Positions 45,731 through 55,715 are shown, numbered from the stretch's first letter. The stretch is 64,000 nt of DNA from an uncultured Pseudomonadales bacterium (GCA_958296165.1 OY282447.1:2170001-2234000); one strand, 5' to 3'. Translations and numbers: made by a program. Notes: generated by a model not told the origin, from the letters alone.

Positions 45731-48700
45731 TCACGCCTCCGCGACCGGTCGGTCGCCATCGTCGTGCGCCGTCCCTGTCGCGACGCTCAACCCGGCGAGA
45801 AACATGAACGCGCCCATGCCAAGCAGATGGTGGAGGCTCATGCAGTACAGCGCAATGACGAAGACCCCGGCCACGGTCGCGTCCCGGGCAAGCGACTTGG
45901 GCGCGGCCCACTGCCGGCGCAGCAGCAGGACGATGGCGGACACGAACAGCAGCAGAGGGACGATGCCCGCCTCGCCCAACAAACTCAGATACAGATTGTG
46001 AACGCCCAACGGCCTGCCGTGATTTCCTATTGGGGCGCCGTCCACGTAATCCAACGCCCAAAGGCCGTGACCGAAGAATGGCGCCTCGATGGCCTTCTCG
46101 AAACCCAATCTCCAAAGCAACGGTCTGTCCATCGCCAAGGCAGTCCGGTCGAGGCCGCGGTCGAAGTCCGGGGTAGGCAAACGGAGCAGTTCCTGCGGCA
46201 ACTGGCCGCGGATCCCGTTGCCGGTGACATCTACGGAGAGCCCCTCGAATCCGGCCAATGCGGGCGGGATGGAACCAGTGAGACGGTTGTCGGCCAGCCA
46301 CAGTTGTTTGAGATTCAACAGATTGGCGAGCTCGGGCGGGATGGGGCCGGTCAGGCGATTGCCGTCCAACGACAGCATCGTCAAACGGGTCAGGTTCGCC
46401 AGTTCGGGCGGAATGGGGCCGGTCAGCCGGTTGCCGTCGAGCCGCAGAACATCGAGATGCCTCAGTTCGCCGAGTTCCCGGGGAATCCTGCCCGTCAGAT
46501 CCATCTCTCGCAAGTCCAGGCCGACGACGCGACCTCCGTCGCCGATGGACACGCCCCGCCAAGACGAGACGGGCCGGACATAGCTCCAGTTCAGCGACGC
46601 GTCGCCGGCCAGGATGTCGCGCATGCGCATCAAACGCGCGCCGTCTTCGAACAGGCCCGGTTTGATCGAGGGCGGCGACTCGCAGAGCAGATCGGCGGAA
46701 TCCAAGTCGTTGTCGCGGACCTGCGCCGCGCGCGACCCAACCCTGACGCAGCCCGCAAACGCGTTGCCGCCCAGCCGGAGGACCGCAAGATTGGCCAACC
46801 AGTCAAGCTGCGCGGGGATCGATCCGTGCAGACGATTGTTCTCGAGCCGCAGTTCCTCCAGCTGCCACAGAGAACCAAGCCCCGGATGGAGGTTGCCCGT
46901 CAGATTGTTTCCTTCCGCGGCGAGCACTCGCAGACCGGTCAAGGCGTTGAACTGCTCCGGGCGGCCAGTGAGTTCGTTGCCGCCAAGACGCAGCGAAACG
47001 AGTGCCTGCAACGCCCCCAGTTCTTGCGGGATCGCGCCGGCGAGCGCGTTGTTCTCCAGCGCGAGCGTCCGCAGCCCGGCCAATGCGCCGAGTGCCGGCG
47101 GGATCGATCCCGCAAGTCGGTTGTCGCCAAGACGCAGAACGGCCAGCGCGTCCAGAGCGGACAGCTCTGCGGGAATCCGTCCGTTCAATCCCATGTGCGA
47201 CAGATCCAGCGCGGTCACGCGCAAACCTGCCGCGGCGTCGCCGGCGAGGGCGGGAAGGCCGACGGTGACGCCCCGCCAATAGCCGATGGGAACTTCGTCG
47301 TGCCAGTTCAATTGGACATCGCCGGCCAGAACGCGCCGGGCGTCCAACAACGTGGTGCAGTCGCCATGCAGGCGCGACCGTGCTTCGAGGTGGCGTCGAC
47401 AGAGCAGGTTTCGGTCGAGAACGCTTCGGCGCCCGCGATCCTGGCCAGCCGCGTCCTCGCCTTGGCGCAACCCGACCAGCTTGGGCAGCGCGACCACCGA
47501 GGGAGGCGCGGGGCCGCTCAAACGGTTCCAGCGCAACCCCAAGTCGGTGAGCTTCGACAGCTTGCCAAGTTCCGGCGGTACGGATCCGGTCAAGAGGTTG
47601 CCGTCCAATGCCAGTATGCGGAGATCGACGAGGTCGCCGAGCTCGGGCGGGATCTCGCCGACAAGGCGGTTGCGGCCGAGGCGCAGAGAGACGAGCCCGG
47701 CAAGCTCGCCCAACTCCGCGGGTATGTGTCCGTTCAACCCCATTTGCGTAAGATCAAGCGCCGTCACGCGGCCGCGCGAACGATCCACGGTGACTCCCTG
47801 CCAATCGTCGACCGGCACGTCAACGTGCCAGTTGAGCGGCGCAGGCCCGGCAAGGCTGTCCCTCGCCGTCAGCAGGAGGGCGCAATCGGCTTGCAGGCCC
47901 GGATCGATCTTCCTCGGCCGGCAGAAGGCCGGCGTGTCGAGGTCGTGGTCGACAATTTCGCGGAGCGCCGGCGGAAAGGGCCGATGCAGGTCGTTGCCGG
48001 CGAGGCGCAGGAAAGAGAGATTTTCCAGTCCTGCGAGTTCCGGAGGCACGGGCCCCGTGAACCGATTGCCTTCCAGGCGCAGCGAGACGAGCCGTTCCAT
48101 CCCACCCAGGCCCGGCGGGATGGGCCCGCCGAGGCGGTTGCGACCGAGGTTGAGCGAGACGAGGCCGCCCAGTTCTCCGAGCTGGGCAGCCAAGCGTCCG
48201 TTCAGTCCTGCGCCCGGCAATTCGAGGGCGGTCACGCGCTTCGGCGCGCCACGGACCGTGACGCCCTGCCAGAATTCGAGGGGAACGTCCTCGCTCCAGT
48301 TGAGCGGAGCGTCGCCGGCCAGGACCTCCCGGATCGACAGCAGAAGGGCGCAGTCGGCCTGCAGATCGGAAACGATGCCGGAGGAGGGTCGACAGAACAG
48401 GCGCTCTACGAACGCCGAACGAGCCGTGTTCGCGCGCCGGTCCAATGTCTGCGCAGCGTGCGCGTCGCCCATTGGTCGACGAGGGCGCATATCCTCGACG
48501 ACGATGTCGTTGGTGGCGATCGTCCGGAAGAGACGCTCCGGGAAGGGGCGGTCCAGTTTGTTGCCGGAGAGGCGCAGGACGTTCAGCTTCTCGAGATCTT
48601 CGAGCTCCGCCGGCACGGGGCCTTCCAAGGCGTTGGAGGAGAGCGCCAAGTACTCCAGGTTGGTCAACTCCCCCAGTTCCGGAGGCACGGGGCCGGCGAG

Positions 48701-51700
48701 CCCGTTGTCGCTGAGATCGAGCGACACGAGATGGCTCAATCGTCCCAGCGCCGGCGGGATGCGCCCGTTCAGCCCCGACCGTGGCAGTTCGAGCATCGTC
48801 ACGCGTTCCGCCGCGCCGCCAATGGCGACGCCTTGCCAGGACTCCATGGGCACATGCTCGCTCCAGTTGAGCACCGCGTCGCCGGCGAGGACGTGTTCGA
48901 CGGCCAGCAGCGTCTCGCAATCGCCGCGCAAACCCGGATTGGCGTTCCGAACGCTTGGGCAGGACGGTTCCCGGCGGGCGACGGCCCGCAGTTCGGGCGG
49001 CAAGGGGCCGGTCAGGTCGTTGCCGCCCAGCCAGAGTTCCCTCAGGCTCGACAGATTCGCCAGCTCCGAAGGGACGGCGCCGGTCAACGCGTTGTTGCCG
49101 AGCCCGAGCGCTTCCAAGCGCGTCAGTTTTCCCAGCTCGGGCGGAATGGGGCCGGTCAGGTCGTTGCCGTCGAGCACGATGGCCCGCAAGCCGGCGAGCT
49201 GCCCCAACGCCGCGGGAACACGCCCATTCAGGCCCATTCTGGGCAGTTCCAGCGCAGCGACGCGACCTTCCGGCCCGCCCACGGTCACGCCCAGCCACTC
49301 CTCCATCGGCAAGGCCGCGCTCCAGTTGAGGCGTGCGCTGCCGGCCAGCGTTCTTGCCATCCTCGACAGCGCGACGCAGTCGTCGAACAACGCGGGGCTC
49401 AATCCCGGCGGCGGCTCGCAGACCAACAGATCGCCGAAAGCGGTTGTTGGGATCTCGAGCAGTTTCGACGGCACGGAACCGGTCAGGGCGTTGCGATCCA
49501 GGAACAGACTGCGCAGGCCGACGAGTCGCTCCAACTCCGGCGGAATCGAACCGGTAAGCTGGTTGGCGGACAAGTCCAGGAACACGAGGTCGTCCAAGCT
49601 GCCGAACTCCCGCGGAATCCGCCCAGCGAGTCCCTTGGCGGCCAGATGGAGCTCGGTCAAACGTCCGTGCCGGCCTACGTTCACGCCCTCCCATTCGACC
49701 AGCGGCAGCGCCACGCTCCAGTTGAGCTCCGCCGCGCCAGCCAGCGTCTCCTTTGCCGCCAGGAGCGAAGTGCAATCTTCGAACAACTCCGGGTCGAGAG
49801 GCGCTGGCGGCGCGCAGAACACGAGATGCCGGAGATCATGGTCGCGGACGTCGGACAGCGCCGGCGGAACAGGACCGGTCAGGCGATTCTCCCTCAGCCA
49901 CATGGAATCGAGCCGCCCGAGTCGTCCCAGTTCCGCGGGAACGACGCCGGTGAGAGAGTTGCGGTCCAGACTCAAACCACGCAAACGGACGAGGCGCCCC
50001 AACTCGGGAGGAATCGGCCCGGCGAGGCGGTTGTTCGCCAAGTTCAAATCGACGAGTCCCTCCAGCTTGCCGAGTTCCGGGGGAATGCGTCCGTTCAGCA
50101 TCTTATCGCTCAGGTCGAGCCCGGAGACGCGTTCCCGGGCGCCGCCCACGGTCACGCCTTCCCAGGAACCGACGGGGATCGCCGCGTGCCAGTTGAGCGA
50201 CGCGTCGCCGGCCAGCGTGCCCTTCGCCGCCAGCAGCAGCGTACAGTCCGCGAACAGCTCAGGGCTCGTTGACGGCAGCGGCAGACAAGGCCGCGTACGG
50301 GCCAGACCGTGGTCGGCAGCGGCGGCGAGTTCGCGGGGGACGGAGTCGAAGTCGTTGCGCGCAAGGCGCAGGATGGACAGGTCGAGAACTCCGAGAGCGG
50401 CCGGTACCGGGCCGGTCAGACGGTTGGCGGCCAACCGCAGCATCTTGAGGTTCTCGAGCTTCGCCAGCTCCGGCGGGATGGCCCCCGTCAAGTCGTTGTG
50501 GTTCAGATTCAGAACCTCGAGGCTCGCCAGGTTGCCCAACTCGGGCGGAATGCTGCCCCCGAGCCGATTGCGTTGCAGGAGTAGCGAAACGAGGCGATCC
50601 AGACGGCCGATGTCCGAAGGGATCCGGCCGTTCAATCCCGCTCCGCGCAGATCCAGGCGGGTGACGCGTCGCCCGCTGGCGTCCACCGTAACGCCCTGCC
50701 AGGAGCTCACGGGCACGTCGCTGCTCCAGTTCAAGACAACGTCCCCGGCCAGGACGTCCCTCGTTGCCAGCAGGACCGAGCAGTCCGTGCCGGGACCATC
50801 CGTCGGCGACGGCTCGCAGAACGGCATCGCGTTGTCCGCAACGCCCCCCGACCGCAACCTCGACCACTCGAAAAAACCTCCGGAGACAATCACGACAACG
50901 GCGAGTCCCGCAATCCCCGTCGACACTGTCGCTGCCCAGCCAAAGACGAAGGTCCTCGATTTGCCGCGGACGTTGATCGCCAGGAACACGATCGCCAGCG
51001 CGCCGAGTACGACCAGCGCCGTTCGGGACGCCGTCGCCAGGCTCGCGGCGACGCCGGCGATCAGACCAAGCCAGCCGATGGCGCGCGCCCCGCCGTTGGT
51101 CAGCCACGCCGCCGCCAGCGCCACCGTCATGCACGCCCCCAAACTCGCGTCGTTGGGATCGGCGAAAACACCGGTCAGACGAAATGGAATTCGGTAAGGC
51201 GAAAGGACTCCGAGGTCGCGCAGGAGCGGCGAAGCGAGAATGACGACGCAAGCCGGAATCAGGATGACAAGCGCACCCTGCAACAGCCCCTGCGCCCCGA
51301 CTCGTTCCAACACCGCCCAGCCGCCCGTCACGGCAGCCGCGAGCACGCCGAAATGGAGGAGTTGATACGTCAAGCGGTCCAATGCGGCCGGTTCCCGCAT
51401 CGCTTCGGCGCCAAGCGCCAAGGCGCCGATTGCCAGATACGACGCCACCGCGCCCAACAGCAACATGCCGGGCGTTTCGCCAAGCGTCCTCCGGACAGGG
51501 GCGAATGAACGAGACTTCCGCCAAGCGATCGCGCTGCGCACCGCGACCAAGCCCAACAACACCACGACGAACGCCATCGTCGCCCGGGCCACCATGGCCT
51601 CGAACTCGGGCAGCCCCCGAAGCGGGAGATACCTCAGGTCGGTCAGCGTCGCGAACGCCAATCCCCAAAACGCAACGGCGATCAACGACGTCGGCAACGC

Positions 51701-51742
51701 CTCTCGGCGGCGCAGCAGCGAGGCCGGATGTCCGAACAGCAC
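45731..51742 (-). CDS. O-antigen ligase/polymerase-like membrane protein with about 1550-residue LRR insertion
   Basis: The 2003-residue product starts at GTG 51742 after AGGAG. Residues 1-300 are membrane segments of the Wzy_C/O-antigen ligase family, with FADPNDASLGACM and LATASRTALVVLG. The family then expects a periplasmic loop. Here residues 309 to about 1860 form nine modules of plant-type leucine-rich repeats (LTGPIPPELGxLxxLxxL). At about 1871 the ligase resumes with RPLLWRLGFEKAIEAPFFGH and the conserved VHNLYLSLLGEAG, followed by final membrane helices. WaaL-type enzymes join glycan to lipid A core; related enzymes glycosylate proteins or polymerise glycan. LRRs would face the periplasm and could hold a protein or glycan. 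No frame break occurs over 6 kb, so the fusion is under selection. Confidence 0.85.
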   Translation of the reverse strand: MLFGHPASLLRRREALPTSLIAVAFWGLAFATLTDLRYLPLRGLPEFEAMVARATMAFVVVLLGLVAVRSAIAWRKSRSFAPVRRTLGETPGMLLLGAVASYLAIGALALGAEAMREPAALDRLTYQLLHFGVLAAAVTGGWAVLERVGAQGLLQGALVILIPACVVILASPLLRDLGVLSPYRIPFRLTGVFADPNDASLGACMTVALAAAWLTNGGARAIGWLGLIAGVAASLATASRTALVVLGALAIVFLAINVRGKSRTFVFGWAATVSTGIAGLAVVVIVSGGFFEWSRLRSGGVADNAMPFCEPSPTDGPGTDCSVLLATRDVLAGDVVLNWSSDVPVSSWQGVTVDASGRRVTRLDLRGAGLNGRIPSDIGRLDRLVSLLLQRNRLGGSIPPELGNLASLEVLNLNHNDLTGAIPPELAKLENLKMLRLAANRLTGPVPAALGVLDLSILRLARNDFDSVPRELAAAADHGLARTRPCLPLPSTSPELFADCTLLLAAKGTLAGDASLNWHAAIPVGSWEGVTVGGARERVSGLDLSDKMLNGRIPPELGKLEGLVDLNLANNRLAGPIPPELGRLVRLRGLSLDRNSLTGVVPAELGRLGRLDSMWLRENRLTGPVPPALSDVRDHDLRHLVFCAPPAPLDPELFEDCTSLLAAKETLAGAAELNWSVALPLVEWEGVNVGRHGRLTELHLAAKGLAGRIPREFGSLDDLVFLDLSANQLTGSIPPELERLVGLRSLFLDRNALTGSVPSKLLEIPTTAFGDLLVCEPPPGLSPALFDDCVALSRMARTLAGSARLNWSAALPMEEWLGVTVGGPEGRVAALELPRMGLNGRVPAALGQLAGLRAIVLDGNDLTGPIPPELGKLTRLEALGLGNNALTGAVPSELANLSSLRELWLGGNDLTGPLPPELRAVARREPSCPSVRNANPGLRGDCETLLAVEHVLAGDAVLNWSEHVPMESWQGVAIGGAAERVTMLELPRSGLNGRIPPALGRLSHLVSLDLSDNGLAGPVPPELGELTNLEYLALSSNALEGPVPAELEDLEKLNVLRLSGNKLDRPFPERLFRTIATNDIVVEDMRPRRPMGDAHAAQTLDRRANTARSAFVERLFCRPSSGIVSDLQADCALLLSIREVLAGDAPLNWSEDVPLEFWQGVTVRGAPKRVTALELPGAGLNGRLAAQLGELGGLVSLNLGRNRLGGPIPPGLGGMERLVSLRLEGNRFTGPVPPELAGLENLSFLRLAGNDLHRPFPPALREIVDHDLDTPAFCRPRKIDPGLQADCALLLTARDSLAGPAPLNWHVDVPVDDWQGVTVDRSRGRVTALDLTQMGLNGHIPAELGELAGLVSLRLGRNRLVGEIPPELGDLVDLRILALDGNLLTGSVPPELGKLSKLTDLGLRWNRLSGPAPPSVVALPKLVGLRQGEDAAGQDRGRRSVLDRNLLCRRHLEARSRLHGDCTTLLDARRVLAGDVQLNWHDEVPIGYWRGVTVGLPALAGDAAAGLRVTALDLSHMGLNGRIPAELSALDALAVLRLGDNRLAGSIPPALGALAGLRTLALENNALAGAIPQELGALQALVSLRLGGNELTGRPEQFNALTGLRVLAAEGNNLTGNLHPGLGSLWQLEELRLENNRLHGSIPAQLDWLANLAVLRLGGNAFAGCVRVGSRAAQVRDNDLDSADLLCESPPSIKPGLFEDGARLMRMRDILAGDASLNWSYVRPVSSWRGVSIGDGGRVVGLDLREMDLTGRIPRELGELRHLDVLRLDGNRLTGPIPPELANLTRLTMLSLDGNRLTGPIPPELANLLNLKQLWLADNRLTGSIPPALAGFEGLSVDVTGNGIRGQLPQELLRLPTPDFDRGLDRTALAMDRPLLWRLGFEKAIEAPFFGHGLWALDYVDGAPIGNHGRPLGVHNLYLSLLGEAGIVPLLLFVSAIVLLLRRQWAAPKSLARDATVAGVFVIALYCMSLHHLLGMGAFMFLAGLSVATGTAHDDGDRPVAEA
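46140..50818 (-). repeat. Nine tandem LRR modules inside the ligase gene
   Basis: Each module is about 130-240 residues. It starts with a cysteine, a proline-rich stretch and a second cysteine 10-14 residues on, then a cap of the form LLxxxxxLAGxxxLNWS, VPxxxWxGVTV and RVTxLDL. Three to seven 24-residue LRRs follow. The cap looks like the plant LRRNT_2 N-terminal cap (LLxxKxxLxxxxxLxxW...CxWxGVxC). Module 1 begins at residue 309 (50818), module 2 at 486 (50287) and module 9 at 1687 (46684). Module 9 has glycine where the second cysteine should be. The modules differ enough that they are old duplicates. Confidence 0.8.
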
Positions 51743-51951
51743 TACCCGCTCCTATTCGCCGTACTTAGGGTACCTGCAACACGAAGCTGCTAAGCCGCCC
51801 GACGCATCCACCCGCGCCCAGCCCTGTGGATCGGCGAACTTGACGCGACAATAAGGTAGGATCGGCGCATTGGCTGGCGGCTCCGGTCGATGACGGCGCG
51901 GATAGCCTAGCTGAAAATACCACAGGGATCGCTTCCACGAGGGGCTTCTCA

Positions 51952-53736
51952 TTGCACCTGTCCGCCGAGATCTCCGCGACGCCTCCGCCCGTCACCGCGC
52001 CCTTGGAGGGCTTGCTCGCGGGGCTGCGTCTCCGCCTCGGGACCGGCGACACGGAAGCCGACCTGGAGGCACTCTCCCGGGTCGACGACTGGAACGCCGT
52101 CGCCGCGCTCGCGCGGCGACACCGGGTGGCGCTCCTGCTCTTGCAGGGGACACGGAATCGAGCCGCCGACCTGGTCTCCGACTCCGGCATCGCGCCGAGG
52201 CTCAAGAGAATCGGCGAACGGACCGCGCGTCGCGGGCTGGCCCAAGTCGCAGCGCTGAAACGGGCGACCGGCCTGCTTGCCGCCGCCGACATCCCCTGTC
52301 TGGTGCTCAAGGGTGTGCCGCTCAGCCAACGCCTGTACGGACACCCGCTGGCGAGAAGCGCGCGGGACATCGACCTGCTGGTTGCACCGCGAACGTTTCA
52401 GGCCGCCGAGCGGGCACTGCTGGAAAACGGCTGGTCGCGGGTCGAGCCGAATTTCCCTGAGACACCGGCCCGCAACCGCTGGTACCGCAGGTTCCAACAT
52501 GATCATACGCTCGCAGGCCCCGGCGGATTGCTGGAGCTGCACTGGCGCCTGTCGACCAACCCCTTCTACATCGACGTGCCTTTCGAGAGGCTCCTTGCGG
52601 GCAGCGTCCAAGTGGAGATCGGCGCGCTTTCGTTCAGAACCCTGGGGCAGGAGGATGAACTCCTGTACCTGATGTGCCACGGCGCGAGGCATTGCTGGAC
52701 GAGACTTGTCTGGCTGTGCGACGCGGCGGTAATCCTCGCATCCATGGGCTCCGAGCGCTTCGAACGGGTGTCGGCGCGGTGCCGGCAAGCGGGGCTTTCG
52801 AGCATCCTCGCCTCGACGCTGCTGCTGTGCGGGGCGGCGCTCCACGTCCGGCTTCCGCGGGGTGCGGCGCCGTTGCCCGCCAGTGGAAGGCGAGCGGCCT
52901 GGATCGCCCGTCTTTCGGAACGGACCTGGTGCGATGAAGACGCCACCCGTTTTAATGGCGGCTTTGACTGGGCCGGGCAGAAGGCGGTCAGGCTGATCGC
53001 CAAGCCCCATTCGAGGACCATCCTGCACGAGATCGCAAGCGTGTTCGTCGGCCCGCAAGACTGGGGGAGGCTCGACCTCCCCGACCGGTTGTTCTACCTG
53101 TACTTCCCGCTGCGTCCGCTGCTCTGGGCGACCAGGAGGAAGGGCGGCCGGAGCGCGCCTCCTGCCGCGACCGCAGGGGCGGATCCCCGCCTCGGGCAAT
53201 CCGCGAAAGCCGTTCGCGCTTTCGTCCGCGCGCCCGTTGCGGCCAAGGCGACGGCGCTGGAAGCGGCGCTGTTCCTGCTCCTGGCGCGGCTGCTCGTCGC
53301 GCACGTGCCGATGCGCCGCTGGCGGCGCTGGCTGGTCACGGCGGAAGCGCCGGCGCCGACCGGCCGACCGGCGGCGGACTCGCACGTTGCTTCCTGCGCC
53401 GGCGATCCCGAAGGACCGGCGCTTGCCGGTGAACATCCGGCGGGCGCACCGCGGCGGCGGCTTCCCCGAAGGGTGGCGCGCATCGTGCGAAGGGTCGCCC
53501 GCCACGTGCCGTTTCCCGCCGTGTGCCTGCCGCAGGCCATGGCGCTGCAGTGGATGCTGCGCCGCCGCGGGGTCTCGAGCCGCCTCGTCTTCGGCACCCG
53601 TCGCAAGGCGCAGGATTCGGGGCTGGATTTCCACGCTTGGCTGACCGTCGGCGGGGAATGCGTGATCGGGGCGGGCGAGGTCGAGACGTATGCGGCGCTG
53701 CCGCCGTTCGACGGCATCGGCCCGCGGCCCGGATGA
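51952..53736 (+). CDS. Nucleotidyltransferase (NTP_transf_5) fused to lasso-peptide B2-like cysteine protease domain
   Basis: The start is TTG 51952, with GAGGGG 7 bases upstream; the frame gives 594 residues. Residues 60-370 match the uncharacterised nucleotidyltransferase PF14907: IPCLVLKGVPLSQRLYGHPL then the acid pair DIDLLV (D139, D141), and HDHTLAGPGGLLELHWRLS. A 100-residue linker rich in A, P and R follows. Residues 490-594 look like the lasso-peptide biosynthesis B2 (transglutaminase-like) domain: cysteine C525 in FPAVCLPQAMALQWMLRRRG and histidine H561 in DFHAWLTVGGE. B2 proteins remove leader peptides from ribosomal peptides. The fused pair, with PqqD and ABC genes alongside, suggests peptide maturation. 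The exporter gene overlaps its stop (ATGA). Confidence 0.8.
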   Translation: MHLSAEISATPPPVTAPLEGLLAGLRLRLGTGDTEADLEALSRVDDWNAVAALARRHRVALLLLQGTRNRAADLVSDSGIAPRLKRIGERTARRGLAQVAALKRATGLLAAADIPCLVLKGVPLSQRLYGHPLARSARDIDLLVAPRTFQAAERALLENGWSRVEPNFPETPARNRWYRRFQHDHTLAGPGGLLELHWRLSTNPFYIDVPFERLLAGSVQVEIGALSFRTLGQEDELLYLMCHGARHCWTRLVWLCDAAVILASMGSERFERVSARCRQAGLSSILASTLLLCGAALHVRLPRGAAPLPASGRRAAWIARLSERTWCDEDATRFNGGFDWAGQKAVRLIAKPHSRTILHEIASVFVGPQDWGRLDLPDRLFYLYFPLRPLLWATRRKGGRSAPPAATAGADPRLGQSAKAVRAFVRAPVAAKATALEAALFLLLARLLVAHVPMRRWRRWLVTAEAPAPTGRPAADSHVASCAGDPEGPALAGEHPAGAPRRRLPRRVARIVRRVARHVPFPAVCLPQAMALQWMLRRRGVSSRLVFGTRRKAQDSGLDFHAWLTVGGECVIGAGEVETYAALPPFDGIGPRPG

Positions 53737-55715
53737 ACATTCGGGGCGAGGGGGACGAGGCCGGCCCGTCGCCGCCCGGCCCGTCGGACCGCCGCTTTGA
53801 ACCATCGGGTTCGCGCTCCAGCCGGTCGAGCGGTTCTCCCGCCATCTTCGCCGAGGCGGGGAGACTCGCGCACGCCCTGATCGCCTATGCGCCGCGCAAG
53901 AGCGTCCTGGCGCTGCTGCTGATGCTGGCCGCCGGGGTGACCGAGGCGTTCGGCCTCCTCATGATCATTCCCCTTCTGCACGTGGTCGGTCTCGCCGCGC
54001 GGCCCGGTGGGGAAAGCCCCGTCGCGGAGGCGGTGGCGCGCGCTGCGGACGCCGCCGGCGTGGAGTTGACGCTGCCGGCCATGCTCGCGGTCTTTCTGAT
54101 CCTTGCCGCCGCGCGCTCGGCGGTGGCCTGGCAGCGGACGGTTCTTCTGGCCGGGATGCGTCTGGGATTCACCGACCGGCTGCGCGAGAGGCTCTACGCG
54201 GCCGTCGCGGAAGCGAAGTGGGAGTTTCTCCTCGCGCGCCGCCGGTCCGACGTGCAACATGTGCTGACCGGCGACGTGCAACGCATCGGCCAGGGTGCGT
54301 TCCTCCTCCTGCAACTGGCGGTGACGGCGCTGCTGGCGCTGGCGCAGATCGTGCTCGCCGCGCTGATTTCCCCCTCCCTGACCGCCGCGACCCTTGCCAC
54401 GGGGGCGGCGCTGCTGTTCCTCACCCGCCCGCTGGTGCGGCGTTCGCGGACCCTCGGCGAGATGCTGACCGGCGCCAACCGGGCGCTCCACGGCACCATG
54501 ACGGACTTCCTGGGTGGGTTGAAGCTCGCCAAGGCCTACAACGCCGAAGGGCGGCACGTGCGGCACTTCACGGCGACGGTCACGGTCATGCGGGAACGCC
54601 AGTTGGCGTTTACGCGGCTCAGCTCGGCGGCCCGTGCAGGCCTCGACATGTGCGCCGCGTTCGTGCTTGCCGCGCTGGTCTGGCTTGCCCTGTCCACCGC
54701 CGCGCTGCCGCTACCGGAGCTGTTGCTTGTAGCGGTGATCTTCGCGCGTCTGCTGCCGGCGCTGTTCCGTTCGCAGCAGCAGGCGCAGGCACTGGCCCAC
54801 GCGCTGCCCGCGTACGCCCATGCGCGTGCGATGCACCGAGCGTTGAAAGAGGCCGCGGAGGCGCCCGCAGGTCGCGGCGGCCCGCGAATGGAACTGCGCA
54901 GCGCGCTGACGGTGCGCGACGCTTCGTTCACCTACGAGGCAGGCGCCGAATCCGGAACCGGGATCTGGGCCGAAGCCCGGCTTGGCCTCGGGACCGCGAC
55001 GGAACCCGGGGCCGAGGCCGGGTTCGAAACGGCGGCCGGCGTCGCCGGGCCGGCACTGAAGAACGTCAGCTTGGTTGTCCCCGCTGGGAAGATGACAGCG
55101 ATCGCCGGGCCGTCCGGGGCCGGCAAGAGCACGCTGGCAGACGTCCTGCTCGGCCTCCTCGCGCCCAGCGAGGGCGAGGTGTGCGTTGACGGCGTGCCCC
55201 TGACAGGGGCGAACCTGCACCGCTGGCGGCGCTCCGTCGCCTGCGTTCCCCAGGACACCTACCTGTTTCACGACACCATCCGGGCGAACCTGCGATGGGC
55301 GCAGCCCCGGGCCACGGAGGCGGAGATGTGGCAGGCGTTGCGCCTGGCCGCCGCCGACGGGTTCGTCGCCGCCCTGCCCGAGGGGCTGGACACCGTCGCC
55401 GGAGACCGGGGCGGGCGGCTTTCCGGCGGCGAGCGCCAGCGCATCGCCTTGGCGCGGGCGCTGATGACGAACCCGGCCCTGCTCGTGATCGACGAAGCGA
55501 CGGGGCAGCTTGACGCGGAGAACGAGCAGCGGATCCTCGAGGCACTGGAATCGTTGCGCGGGCGCACGACCGTCGTCGCCATCTCCCACCACCCAGCCCT
55601 ACTGGAAGCGGCGGACGGGATCGTGCGGCTGGAATCCGGCCGAGTCGCCGCCACCGGCTCCTGGCGCGAGCTTGCCCGAGGCGGGCAGGTCCGGCAGATG
55701 CGGCGCCGGCGCTGA
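53733..55715 (+). CDS. ABC exporter (fused membrane and ATPase domains)
   Basis: The ATG at 53733 overlaps the stop of the B2 fusion gene; a longer frame from 53523 exists but is inside that gene. The 660-residue half-transporter has an N-terminal proline/serine/arginine-rich cytoplasmic stretch, six membrane helices between about 40 and 360, and an ATPase domain with Walker A GPSGAGKST (near 459), signature LSGGERQRIALARAL (near 563), Walker B LLVIDEATGQLD and switch H in ISHHPALLE. It lacks a C39 peptidase domain, so cleavage would fall to the B2-like domain. A long G/A/E-rich linker precedes the ATPase core. It may export the mature product or flip a lipid-linked glycan. Confidence 0.85.
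   Translation: MNIRGEGDEAGPSPPGPSDRRFEPSGSRSSRSSGSPAIFAEAGRLAHALIAYAPRKSVLALLLMLAAGVTEAFGLLMIIPLLHVVGLAARPGGESPVAEAVARAADAAGVELTLPAMLAVFLILAAARSAVAWQRTVLLAGMRLGFTDRLRERLYAAVAEAKWEFLLARRRSDVQHVLTGDVQRIGQGAFLLLQLAVTALLALAQIVLAALISPSLTAATLATGAALLFLTRPLVRRSRTLGEMLTGANRALHGTMTDFLGGLKLAKAYNAEGRHVRHFTATVTVMRERQLAFTRLSSAARAGLDMCAAFVLAALVWLALSTAALPLPELLLVAVIFARLLPALFRSQQQAQALAHALPAYAHARAMHRALKEAAEAPAGRGGPRMELRSALTVRDASFTYEAGAESGTGIWAEARLGLGTATEPGAEAGFETAAGVAGPALKNVSLVVPAGKMTAIAGPSGAGKSTLADVLLGLLAPSEGEVCVDGVPLTGANLHRWRRSVACVPQDTYLFHDTIRANLRWAQPRATEAEMWQALRLAAADGFVAALPEGLDTVAGDRGGRLSGGERQRIALARALMTNPALLVIDEATGQLDAENEQRILEALESLRGRTTVVAISHHPALLEAADGIVRLESGRVAATGSWRELARGGQVRQMRRRR

Noticed and set aside
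45590-51197. Very long plus-strand open frames (1560 and 1303 codons) opposite the LRR-ligase gene
   Set aside because: They are mirror frames of the regular LRR repeat in GC-rich DNA. They show no domain, start signal or compositional logic of their own, while the minus strand encodes a full ligase/LRR protein.
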